Source of the DNA: DASXMR01 sp036495525
GTDB lineage: Bacteria; Actinomycetota; Actinomycetes; Streptosporangiales; Streptosporangiaceae
DNA length: 64,000 bases
Reading direction: 5' to 3'
Assembly: GCA_036495525.1 (NCBI GenBank)
Contig: DASXMR010000076.1
Span: 56,982 to 120,981 of the forward strand
In this document: positions 48,509 to 55,917 of the stretch, in pieces
How the letters are laid out: each line of letters begins with the position of its first letter
Numbering within the stretch: position 1 is the stretch's first letter
The notes under the pieces: generated by a model
The model's input: the letters and a program-made list of their open reading frames with translations, nothing else
The model's database searches: none
Told to the model about the DNA's origin: nothing
Position numbers and translations under genes: made by a program

Positions 48509-49042
48509 TCAGGGCATCGGCCCGAGCAGCATCCCGTTACGCGATACGGACGGCTCAGTGCAGGCGGAGCGGTTGAAGCAGCACGGCCTTCGCTGCCCGG
48601 ACTCGAGCTTCGAGCAGGCTACTTCGATCCGCCGCCGGCGCGTCTCAGGCTGGCTGGTGGAGCGAATCCAGCGGATCCAGTCCCACCGCGCCATTGGCGT
48701 GACCTCCAGCCACAGGGCGTTCGCCCGCTGGCTGGCGGCGAGAGCGTCAGCCAGGTCAGCTGGCAGGTCGGGTTCCGGGCATTCCTGCGCCGGCGCTATC
48801 TCCAGCGTTACGGTGTCGCCTGCGCCGGCGCCCGCGGCCTCGCGCATCGCCTGGTCGATCCTGAACCAGTGGCTTCCCTTGCCGTCTGGTTCGAGCGCGA
48901 CCTGGAAGCGGAAACCATTGATGGTTCCGTCGACCACTGTCATGCCCCGGGACGGAAGCTTCGCGCTCGCGCCCTCGGGCAGCCGGAGAAGGGTCCATGA
49001 GCCGGCGTTGAACAATTCGGCCTCAGCGTGGATTACTGACAT
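48509..49042 (-). CDS. DUF1905/YdeI-OmpD-associated domain protein
   Basis: A 177-residue protein. The N-terminal DUF1905 barrel has SWTLLRLPEGASAKLPSRGM and VALEPDGKGSHWFRIDQ. The C-terminal segment (LADALAASQRANALWLEVTP and ARWDWIRWIRSTSQPETRRR) is the YdeI/bacteriocin-protection motif. Function is unknown. It is transcribed from the same direction as the VOC gene upstream (39 bases) and probably in one operon. The last 20 residues are lost of family similarity. Confidence 0.83.
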   Translation of the reverse strand: MSVIHAEAELFNAGSWTLLRLPEGASAKLPSRGMTVVDGTINGFRFQVALEPDGKGSHWFRIDQAMREAAGAGAGDTVTLEIAPAQECPEPDLPADLADALAASQRANALWLEVTPMARWDWIRWIRSTSQPETRRRRIEVACSKLESGQRRPCCFNRSACTEPSVSRNGMLLGPMP

Positions 49043-49081
49043 GCTCTCTGCTCCTTGATCGATGACCGCGGCCGGCGCTGC

Positions 49082-49699
49082 TCAGGCCTGGGGTGACTGC
49101 CATGCGAAGCCGTCCGGGTCGGTGAAGGTCCCGGCGTCACTGTCGATGAGGATCCGGTGTGATCCAGTGCCCTCAGGCGGGACGCTGGCATCCTTGGCCA
49201 GCGCACGCCGCGTATAAAGTGCCAGCTTGACCGGACTCGAGCCGGTGTCGAACTCGACGTACTTGCGGCCGAAGCTCTTGGCCACGGCCAGACCGTGGTC
49301 AGCGTAGAAACGCTTGCTGGCCGCGACGTCCGCAACTCCGAGCAGCAGCACGACCTGGTCGACCTGGCGGGTGGCCGGGCCGGTGTCCTTCTTCGCCGAA
49401 GTCGCGACCTTCCAGATCGTCCCGTCCGGTGCCTGCACGACGCCGCCGTAGCCCCAGAACGACTTGGCGACCGGCTTCATCACCGTGGCGCCAGCGTCGA
49501 CAGCGGTGCCGATGAGGCCGCTGACCGTGGCCGGCTGGGACACCACCAGCGACAGCGTGAACCCGCGGAAGCCAGTGGTCGGTATCTCTGAGGCGCGCAG
49601 GCGCACCCGATCGCCCAGATCGAAGGCGCTGGCGTAGAAACTGGCGGCTGCCGTGGCGTCTGGCGCCTCGAGGGTGACCGATTCGATGGACGTCATCAC
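49082..49699 (-). CDS. Two-domain VOC-family protein
   Basis: A 205-residue protein with two VOC folds. The first half has SIESVTLEAPDATAAASFYA and GATVMKPVAKSFWGYGG, the second VDQVVLLLGVADVAASKRFY and TFTDPDGFAWQ. Members are glyoxalase- or bleomycin-resistance-like; the metal-ligand set is only partly conserved, so catalysis is not certain. It is divergent from an ECF41-type sigma factor gene, 75 bases away, and could be its target. Confidence 0.82.
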   Translation of the reverse strand: MMTSIESVTLEAPDATAAASFYASAFDLGDRVRLRASEIPTTGFRGFTLSLVVSQPATVSGLIGTAVDAGATVMKPVAKSFWGYGGVVQAPDGTIWKVATSAKKDTGPATRQVDQVVLLLGVADVAASKRFYADHGLAVAKSFGRKYVEFDTGSSPVKLALYTRRALAKDASVPPEGTGSHRILIDSDAGTFTDPDGFAWQSPQA

Positions 49700-49774
49700 A
49701 GGTCCTCTCCCATGCTCTCGGGGTCTTCTCTACAGTTGCGGTGTCACTGCCATGACGGATCACGGCGGAGATAT

Positions 49775-50671
49775 ATGACCGAAGCTGGAACACCGGATCT
49801 GGCCGCAGCCTTCGAGGGCAGGCGCGGCCGGCTGCGGGCGATTGCCTACCGGATGCTCGGCTCGCTGAGCGACGCAGACGACGCGGTAGAGGAGACATGG
49901 CTTCGGCTCAGCCGTTCCGGCGCGGACGACCTGGCGAACCTGGATGGCTGGCTGACCACGGTGACCTCCCGGATCTGCCTGGACATGCTGCGCTCGCGAT
50001 CGGCACGCCATGAGGAGCCGCTGGGCGAGCACCTGCCCGATCCCGTTGTCAGCAGCCTGGACGCCGCCGACCCCGAGCAGGAGGCCGAGCTCGCGGACGC
50101 GGTCAGCATGGCGCTGCTGGTGGTGCTGGACAAGCTGAGCCCCACCGAGCGTCTCGCGTTCGTGCTGCACGACATGTTCTCCGTGCCGTTCGACGACATC
50201 GCCGTGATCGTCGGGCGCTCGCCGAACACCGCCGCCCAGCTCGCCAGCCGCGCCCGGCGCCGGGTGCGCGGCTCGGCCGCTGGCACGGACACCAGCCTCG
50301 CCCGCCAGCAGCAGGTGGTCGGCGCGTGGCTCGCCGCCGCCCGGCGCGGCGACTTCGACGCATTGCTCAGGCTGCTCGACCCGGATGTCGTGGTCCGGAT
50401 AGATCTCGGCGCCCTTGCGGCCGGCGGGCTGCGGGAGGTCCGCGGCGCGGCCCAGGCGGTCGGGCTGGCAGCCAGTTTCCGGCGCTCGGCCCCGTTCGCC
50501 CGCGCCGCCATGGTCAGCGGGGCAGCGGGGATCATCGTCACCCCTGACAGCAGGCAGCCCCCGTCGGTCATGGCGTTCACCTATGCCGCAGGCAAGATCA
50601 CCGAGATCTACATCCTGGCCGACCGCTCCCGGCTGGCCAGCCTCGGCCTCGGCAACTCTGAAGAGTCGTAG
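49775..50671 (+). CDS. ECF41/SigJ-type sigma factor with SnoaL-like C-terminus
   Basis: A 298-residue sigma factor. Region 2 (RRGRLRAIAYRMLGSLSDAD then DAVEETWLRL) and region 4 (LSPTERLAFVLHDMFSVPFD, VGRSPNTAAQLASRARRRV) are intact. The C-terminal 110 residues are a SnoaL-like domain (VGAWLAAARRGDFDALLRLL) that controls activity in place of an anti-sigma factor. No separate anti-sigma gene is adjacent. The DPERL-type motif near the end reads as DRSRLASLGL. ATG 49775 gives the normal length. Confidence 0.9.
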   Translation: MTEAGTPDLAAAFEGRRGRLRAIAYRMLGSLSDADDAVEETWLRLSRSGADDLANLDGWLTTVTSRICLDMLRSRSARHEEPLGEHLPDPVVSSLDAADPEQEAELADAVSMALLVVLDKLSPTERLAFVLHDMFSVPFDDIAVIVGRSPNTAAQLASRARRRVRGSAAGTDTSLARQQQVVGAWLAAARRGDFDALLRLLDPDVVVRIDLGALAAGGLREVRGAAQAVGLAASFRRSAPFARAAMVSGAAGIIVTPDSRQPPSVMAFTYAAGKITEIYILADRSRLASLGLGNSEES

Positions 50672-50761
50672 GCGCAGCGGTCCCAGCTGATCTGGCAATC
50701 GGGCGGGGGTACCGAGAATTCGACCACGTGACGCCGGTGCGGCACGCGATAGTGAGGTAAC

Positions 50762-50812
50762 TGCTTGACTATTGCAGCTGGGAGGCCCATACTCAGGTAC
50801 ATGCTTGACTAT
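50762..50812 (+). promoter_or_regulatory. Promoter with 11-bp direct repeat before ArsR
   Basis: TTGACT (50765-50770) and CATACT (50788-50793) are 17 bases apart. The ATG at 50801 is eight bases past the -10, so the message is probably leaderless. TGCTTGACTAT is repeated at 50762-50772 and 50802-50812; the second copy is inside the first codons. The repeat may be an ArsR site. Confidence 0.45.
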
Positions 50813-51193
50813 GCGCCGGACCTGGACCGTGTTTTCCAGGCGCTGGCAGATCCCGGCAGGCGGCTCATGGTCGAGCGCCTCAGCAGGGGACCGGCGTCAG
50901 TGAGCGAGCTAGGCAGGCCGCTGGATATGTCCCTGGCCGCGGTCCTGCAGCACGTGCAGGTGCTGGAGGCGAGCGGCCTGATCCGCTCGCAGAAGACCGG
51001 CCGGACGCGTACCTGCGCGATCAATCAGGTCGCGCTGCGATCCGCTGAGGACTGGATCGCCAGCCGGCGCACCATGGTCGAGCGCCGGCTCGACCGGCTG
51101 GGGGAGTACCTGGAGCAGACGGCCGGCCAGCCAGAGCCGGGCTGGGCCGCCGAGCCCGCCCGGCCAGCCAGCGAAGACGAGGAGCAGCAATGA
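50801..51193 (+). CDS. ArsR-family repressor
   Basis: A 130-residue winged-helix regulator. VFQALADPGRRLMVERLSRG and MSLAAVLQHVQVLEASGLIR form the HTH; GRTRTCAINQVALRSAEDWI is the wing. The C-terminal 30 residues are acidic. ATG 50801 is fixed by the leaderless promoter. Its stop overlaps the SRPBCC start (ATGA). It most likely represses its own operon. Confidence 0.88.
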   Translation: MLDYAPDLDRVFQALADPGRRLMVERLSRGPASVSELGRPLDMSLAAVLQHVQVLEASGLIRSQKTGRTRTCAINQVALRSAEDWIASRRTMVERRLDRLGEYLEQTAGQPEPGWAAEPARPASEDEEQQ

Positions 51194-51678
51194 CCGAGCG
51201 TTCCGTTATTCACGACACCTTCTGCGTCGAGCGGACTTACCCTGCAGCGCCGTCGCGGGTGTTCGCGGCCTTCGCCTCGAAGGAAGCAAAGGATGCCTGG
51301 GGCGACGAGCCCGCCGCGGAGCCCGCTGACGGCCGCGCAGCCAGCGCGGAACTCGACTTCCGGCCTGGCGGCCGGGAGCGGTTCGGCTTCGCCTACCAGA
51401 GCACGAGCTACCGCTACGACGCGCTCTATTACGACATCGTGCCTGATCAGCGCATTGTGTACAGCTACGAGATGTACGCCGACGGTGTCCGGATCTCGGT
51501 GTCCGTCGCCACCATCGAGTTCGCCAAGACCGGCGACGGCACCGCGCTGACCTGGACCGAGCAGGGTGCCTACCTGGACGGCATCGACGGGGCGCAGGCG
51601 CCAGCACTGCGCCGGGAAGGCACCAGCGAGATGCTGGACGGCCTGGCCAGGCATCTGACGGCGCAGCAGGGGAGCTGA
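51190..51678 (+). CDS. SRPBCC/AHSA1-family protein
   Basis: A 162-residue START-like protein. FCVERTYPAAPSRVFAAFAS and KDAWGDEPAAEPADGRAA begin the domain, and FRPGGRERFGFAYQSTS and TWTEQGAYLDGIDGA follow. Function is probably ligand binding or activation of a partner. ATG 51190 overlaps the ArsR stop, so the two are coupled. It is paralogous in type, but not close in sequence, to the SRPBCC gene at 43.7 kb. Confidence 0.86.
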   Translation: MTERSVIHDTFCVERTYPAAPSRVFAAFASKEAKDAWGDEPAAEPADGRAASAELDFRPGGRERFGFAYQSTSYRYDALYYDIVPDQRIVYSYEMYADGVRISVSVATIEFAKTGDGTALTWTEQGAYLDGIDGAQAPALRREGTSEMLDGLARHLTAQQGS

Positions 51679-51817
51679 CCGGGCGCCGCTGACTTCCGTG
51701 CGCAGGCGTCACCAGCAAGGTGCCGTGACGCCGCGCCGTGACAGGGGCGCGGCCGGGCGGGCCTGCTGCCTGCCCTCACAGGCACGCAGCTGTTTCCGGA
51801 ACCGGGGAGGACTGAGC

Positions 51818-52378
51818 ATGCGGAAACTGATAGCGCGAGTGTTCGATTACTCGCTCGACGGCTTCGTCGCTGACGAAGGGACCGAGTACTTCGAGTTCTG
51901 CCGGGACCTGCCCGACGACGATGCGCAGCTGGACAGGACCGCTGACCTCTACGAGCGCGCGTACGCGCACATCATGGGCCGGGCCGTATACGAAGGCATG
52001 GCCAGCTACTTCCCGGCAGCGGCTGACCACCCTTACGCCAGCGCTCTCAACTCGGCGCGCAAGATCGTCTTCTCCCGCACGCTGAAGACCGCTGACTGGG
52101 CCAGCACCACGATCGCGGCCGGCGACACGGCCGAGGAGATCGACAGGCTCAGGCGCGGGGGCGACGGCCACATCATTGTCAGCGGCGGGGTCAGCTTCTG
52201 GCAGTCGCTGCTGCGGCTCGACCTGATCGACGAGCTCCGGGTGACCGTGTTCCCCTATCTGGCCGGGGAGGGCACCCGGCTCTTCGCCGACCCGGGCAAG
52301 CCCCGTCAGCTCCACCGGGTGTCCAGCATCGCCTGGAGCAACGGGACAGTCGAGCTGGAGTACCGCCGGGACCGCTGA
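51818..52378 (+). CDS. Dihydrofolate reductase-family (RibD C-terminal) protein
   Basis: A 186-residue reductase-like protein. RKLIARVFDYSLDGFVADE begins the Rossmann-like fold, GRAVYEGMASYFPAAADHP and ARKIVFSRTLKTADW follow, and HIIVSGGVSFWQSLLRLDLI then VTVFPYLAGEGTRLFAD are typical of the YyaP/RibD_C group. It probably uses NADPH; the substrate is unknown. ATG 51818 has GGGGAGG upstream. It is likely independent of the ArsR operon, 139 bases away. Confidence 0.87.
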   Translation: MRKLIARVFDYSLDGFVADEGTEYFEFCRDLPDDDAQLDRTADLYERAYAHIMGRAVYEGMASYFPAAADHPYASALNSARKIVFSRTLKTADWASTTIAAGDTAEEIDRLRRGGDGHIIVSGGVSFWQSLLRLDLIDELRVTVFPYLAGEGTRLFADPGKPRQLHRVSSIAWSNGTVELEYRRDR

Positions 52379-52481
52379 GCCGGGACCTTCCCGGCTTTTC
52401 AGCCGGGCGGCGTGCCCGCGCGGCGTGCGGTGCCCGGCTGCCTGGCCCGGAACCTGGACCTTCCCCGGCGGGGTGAGGTGA

Positions 52482-52868
52482 TCAGGCGTAGGGCACGGCG
52501 AAATCGCAGTAGGGAGTGCTCGTCTCGGTGACCGGCTGGCTGGCCAGATAGGTGATCCGGATGCCGGGGTCTTCGGGCGTCAGGGCCACGCTCCCGGCAG
52601 CGATTCCGTGCTCGTCGGCCCAGGTGCGCAGCGCCTCGGAGGCGAGCTGCCACTCGGACACCGCGGTTCCCGCCGGACCGGCTGACAGCGGGACGAACGC
52701 TTCCCGGTGCGCTGGCTCGGTCCGCAGTGTTAGCTCCGGGCAATAGCGATAGCCCGAGCCTTCGTCGACCCGGGCAGGCGCCAGCACGCCGAGCTCGTCG
52801 TACAGGCGCAGGGCTTTAACCGACAGCCGCGAGCGCCGTGCGAACTCGCCGATGCTGACCTCGTCCAT
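52482..52868 (-). CDS. MerR-family regulator with internal deletion
   Basis: A 128-residue frame. Residues 1-48 are a normal MerR DNA-binding start (SIGEFARRSRLSVKALRLYD and EGSGYRYCPE). Directly after it the sequence is ALRTEPA-type: TLRTEPAHREAFVPLSAGPA to PYCDFAVPYA, which is the second half of a GyrI-like effector domain. The second DNA-binding helix, dimer coiled coil and half of the effector domain (about 90-110 residues) are missing, yet the frame is kept. ATG 52868 or 52889. It may be a non-functional or altered regulator. Confidence 0.6.
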   Translation of the reverse strand: MDEVSIGEFARRSRLSVKALRLYDELGVLAPARVDEGSGYRYCPELTLRTEPAHREAFVPLSAGPAGTAVSEWQLASEALRTWADEHGIAAGSVALTPEDPGIRITYLASQPVTETSTPYCDFAVPYA

Positions 52869-53027
52869 GCGCTCACCGTTCCTCGTCATCGAGCCGCACG
52901 GCCTATTTCCTGAGAACGATAAAGCGCCGCCGGACGTGTCCTGTCTTGCTGACCTGTGCGCCGACGACATCGGTCAGGCGGACAGCATCCCAGCTACGCT
53001 GAGCGTCTCTTATCTGTGAGCCCCTCA

Positions 53028-53609
53028 ATGGATGTGCCCCTCGGGCTAGACGACAGCGCGCCGCCGGACGGCACGCTCTCACGCACCAGCGGCGTCAGCA
53101 GGCCACGCCAGGACCACGCCCCGGCGACCGTCGCTGACTTGTTCCGCCGCCATCACCTCGAGCTGGTCCGGCTCGCCCTCGTGATGGTCGGTGACCTGGC
53201 GACCGCCGAGGACGTCGTGCAGGACTGTTTCGAGCGGCTGCACTCTGGTTGGCCACGTATCCGCGAGCCGGAGCGGGCGCTGGCCTACGCCCGCTCAGCG
53301 GTCCTGAACGGCTGCCGGTCGGTGCACCGACGGTCCGCGGTGGCCCGCGGGCACGCGCCGCGGCTGGCGGTGCGCGCGGACGCGGCTGCCCCGGACACCG
53401 CGTCTGTCACCGCCGACCGGTTGCAGCTGGCCGCAGCGCTGCGGAGACTGCCGCGCCGTCACCGCGAGGTGCTGGTGCTCCGGTATTACGCCGACCTGAG
53501 TGTGACCGAGATCGCCGCGACGCTGGGGATCAGCGCGGGCAACGCCCGCGGGTGCCTGAGCCGCGGGCTTGCGAGGCTCGCCGCTGAGATAGGAGAGGAA
53601 GAGCGATGA
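53028..53609 (+). CDS. SigE-family ECF sigma factor
   Basis: A 193-residue sigma factor. Region 2 has LFRRHHLELVRLALVMVGDL and AEDVVQDCFERLHSGWPRI; region 4 has RHREVLVLRYYADLSVTEIA and LGISAGNARGCLSRGLARL. It has a polar N-terminal tail of about 35 residues. ATG 53028 gives the usual length. It overlaps the downstream membrane-propeller gene by ATGA, so the downstream protein is the likely anti-sigma or sensor partner. Confidence 0.9.
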   Translation: MDVPLGLDDSAPPDGTLSRTSGVSRPRQDHAPATVADLFRRHHLELVRLALVMVGDLATAEDVVQDCFERLHSGWPRIREPERALAYARSAVLNGCRSVHRRSAVARGHAPRLAVRADAAAPDTASVTADRLQLAAALRRLPRRHREVLVLRYYADLSVTEIAATLGISAGNARGCLSRGLARLAAEIGEEER

Positions 53610-54934
53610 CAGCACTGGAAGACCGGCTCACGCGGGAGCTCCGCCAGCTGGCCGAGGTAGCGCAGCCAGACACTATCCGCCCGCTCGGCGGCCCGGCCAC
53701 GCGCAGCAGGGCCGCGGCACCAGGGCTGCTGTACTTGGCCAGGGCACGGCGTTCCCGGCTGCTTGCGCCCGTCGTTGCCGCAGCGGCGGTCGTCGCGATC
53801 GCCGTCGGGCTCGGCGTGGTCGCACAGTCGCTGCCCGGCAGGGGGACTGCGCCTACGGCGTCGGCACTGGCGCGCAGTAACGCTATCCCGCCGTATTACG
53901 CGACTGTGGCCGGGCTAGCCGACAACGGCCTCAAGACCTTCGTGGCCGTGTACAACTCGGCGACTGGCGCCAGGGTTGCCCGGGTGAGCCTGCCGACCGC
54001 CCGCTTCAAGGAGGGCCACGTCTCCGCGATCTCCCTGCCGGACCTCACGGCCGCCAGCAACGGCCGGACCTTCGTGCTGCTGGCGGCACCATTTCCGTTC
54101 CCCGATAACGGCGAAGGCTCGTTTGCCTACGCCACCAGGATTTTCCGGCTGCAGGTCAGCGACAGCGGCGCCGTCCATGTTACGAAGCTGCCTTTTCATG
54201 TTCCGTCCGACGCGTTCATAAGCTCGCCAGAGGACGTTGACCTATCACCCGATGGCACCAGTCTCGCGATCGCGTCCGACTGGGACTGCGGCAAGACCCG
54301 CTGCGCGCGTACTGGCATCCAGGTGCTGAACCTGGCCACTGGTGCGGTCACAGGCAGCTGGTCCACCCACGGCGGCATCGGTGAGGTGGACAATCTCTCC
54401 TGGGTGAACGCCAGGTCGCTGTCGTTTGAGTGGGTTCCCTTGACTCAAAGGGGGGACCGGATCATCTATCGGCCCATTACCCGCGGGTCCAGGCCCTACC
54501 GGGTTCTGCCACTGTCCGCCGCATCCGCAGCAGACCTGCTGGCCGCCAGCGAGCCCGTCGCCTCATCGGATGCTCAGCAACCAGATTTCAACACCGTTCC
54601 CACGGTCCTTGTCACGCCGGATGGCCAGACCGTCGTCACTTCGCGGCTGACTCTGGGCTCGCACGGCCACAAAGCGGAGGGCCGGATCGTGGAACTGGAT
54701 GCGCACAACGGCCAGCTGGAGCGCACTCTGTATACCGCCAGCGCGACCGGCGACGCCAGTCAGCTTGAGGCCGGGTGCAACGTCTTGTCGCTCGGCCCGG
54801 GCGGCGCGCATCCGCTGGTGGATTGTTTCGGCAAGGTCGGTGCGCTGGTCAACGGGCAGATCGTCAGCCTGCCAGGCTTCACCCTGGCACCCTTCGCCGG
54901 CCAGCAGGTTATTGCCGGTATGCCCGGCAGGTAG
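53606..54934 (+). CDS. Membrane protein with extracytoplasmic propeller, putative anti-sigma partner
   Basis: A 442-residue protein. Residues 1-50 are cytoplasmic and acidic-basic mixed (EDRLTRELRQLAEVAQPDTI), one membrane helix covers about 53-75 (LLAPVVAAAAVVAIAVGLGV), and the rest is outside and beta-rich (SPEDVDLSPDGTSLAIASDW, WVNARSLSFEWVP). The pattern repeats resemble TolB/YVTN-type propeller blades. As the gene overlaps the sigma factor start, it probably senses an extracellular signal. No ZAS zinc motif was found, so it is a non-classical anti-sigma factor. Confidence 0.7.
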   Translation: MTALEDRLTRELRQLAEVAQPDTIRPLGGPATRSRAAAPGLLYLARARRSRLLAPVVAAAAVVAIAVGLGVVAQSLPGRGTAPTASALARSNAIPPYYATVAGLADNGLKTFVAVYNSATGARVARVSLPTARFKEGHVSAISLPDLTAASNGRTFVLLAAPFPFPDNGEGSFAYATRIFRLQVSDSGAVHVTKLPFHVPSDAFISSPEDVDLSPDGTSLAIASDWDCGKTRCARTGIQVLNLATGAVTGSWSTHGGIGEVDNLSWVNARSLSFEWVPLTQRGDRIIYRPITRGSRPYRVLPLSAASAADLLAASEPVASSDAQQPDFNTVPTVLVTPDGQTVVTSRLTLGSHGHKAEGRIVELDAHNGQLERTLYTASATGDASQLEAGCNVLSLGPGGAHPLVDCFGKVGALVNGQIVSLPGFTLAPFAGQQVIAGMPGR

Positions 54935-54972
54935 GCGACCAAGAAACCTGGTGAGCGGGCGAGCTGTTGCCG

Positions 54973-54993
54973 GGCGGCGGGCTTCCCGCCGCC
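54973..54993. terminator. Hairpin after the sigma-propeller operon
   Basis: GGCGGCGGG-CTT-CCCGCCGCC is a perfect 9-bp stem 39 bases after the stop. No T-run follows, as is usual for GC-rich actinobacterial terminators. The same bases on the minus strand encode a Walker A-like frame, so the stem may be partly accidental. Confidence 0.45.
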
Positions 54994-55083
54994 GGGCTCG
55001 CCGCCGATGAGCATGTTGCGCTCGGCGAGGCACGCAGCGCTGGCGCGAAATGCTCGCGCGCTGACCGCGCGGGTCGTGTCAGG

Positions 55084-55857
55084 ATGCTCAGCATGCCTGC
55101 CCGCGCGCTGAGCTTCGGGATGATGGCGGACGCATACGAGCGGTTCCGGCCGGATTACCCCGTCGAGCTCCCCGACGTGGTGATGACGTATGCGGGTCAC
55201 CCGGTCTGGACCGCCCTGGAGATCGGCGCCGGGACAGGCAAGGCAACCCGGCTGTTCGCTCAGCTGGGCATCGAGGTCACCGCGACCGAGCCCGACGGGG
55301 CCATGCTCGCGGTGCTCGTGAAGCACGTGCCGGCAACCGTCAGGACGATGCAGGCCAGGTTCGAGGACTTGCGCACGGACGAGCGCTACGGGCTGGTTTA
55401 CGCGGCGGCCGCGCTGCACTGGACCGAACCCGATGGCCGGTGGGCGCGCATGGCCGCCCTGCTGGAACCGGGTGGCGTCTTCGCCTCGTTCGGCGGGCCA
55501 GCCCGGCCCGCTGACCCGGCCGTGGAGGAAGCCATTCGCGTGGCCAGGGCGCCGTTCCTGGCGAGCGATGAGATTCCGTCTCCGGACGGGACGCCGCCGG
55601 AACAGCACCTGCAGTGGCCGGGGACGGAACTCCAGCAGTCCGAGTGGTTCGCCGATGTACAGCAGGTCGTGATCGAGCGGCGCCTGACGCTGAGTGCCGG
55701 CGACTACGCAGGCCAGCTGTCAACCATCTCGGCTTATCTCGAACTGCCGGGCCCGGAGCGGGAACAGGTCCTGAGGCAGATCATGCAAGTCCTGCCCGAG
55801 ACGGTTGAGCTAGCCGCCGACCTCACGGTCCATCTCGCGCGGCGGCGGCGCGAGTAG
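55084..55857 (+). CDS. Class I SAM-dependent methyltransferase
   Basis: A 257-residue enzyme. ALEIGAGTGKATRLFAQLGI is the AdoMet-binding motif I, VTATEPDGAMLAVL motif II, and GLVYAAAALHWTEPDGRW the acidic loop region. FGMMADAYERFRPDYPVELP at the N-terminus is typical of a methyltransferase_11 subgroup. The acceptor is unknown. ATG 55084 or 55093 (second Met) may be the start. It is convergent with the ECF42 sigma gene, 60 bases away. Confidence 0.86.
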   Translation: MLSMPARALSFGMMADAYERFRPDYPVELPDVVMTYAGHPVWTALEIGAGTGKATRLFAQLGIEVTATEPDGAMLAVLVKHVPATVRTMQARFEDLRTDERYGLVYAAAALHWTEPDGRWARMAALLEPGGVFASFGGPARPADPAVEEAIRVARAPFLASDEIPSPDGTPPEQHLQWPGTELQQSEWFADVQQVVIERRLTLSAGDYAGQLSTISAYLELPGPEREQVLRQIMQVLPETVELAADLTVHLARRRRE

Positions 55858-55917
55858 TAAAAGCGGGGCGCCGGTCGCCTGCGGGCAGCGGCCTTGGCCG
55901 CTGAGCCCGGCCGGGCA

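Noticed and set aside
54973..54993. Treating the GC stem as a certain terminator
   Set aside because: The stem is perfect but the same bases on the other strand encode a Walker A-like run, which by itself gives GGC/GCC repeats, so the symmetry could be accidental.
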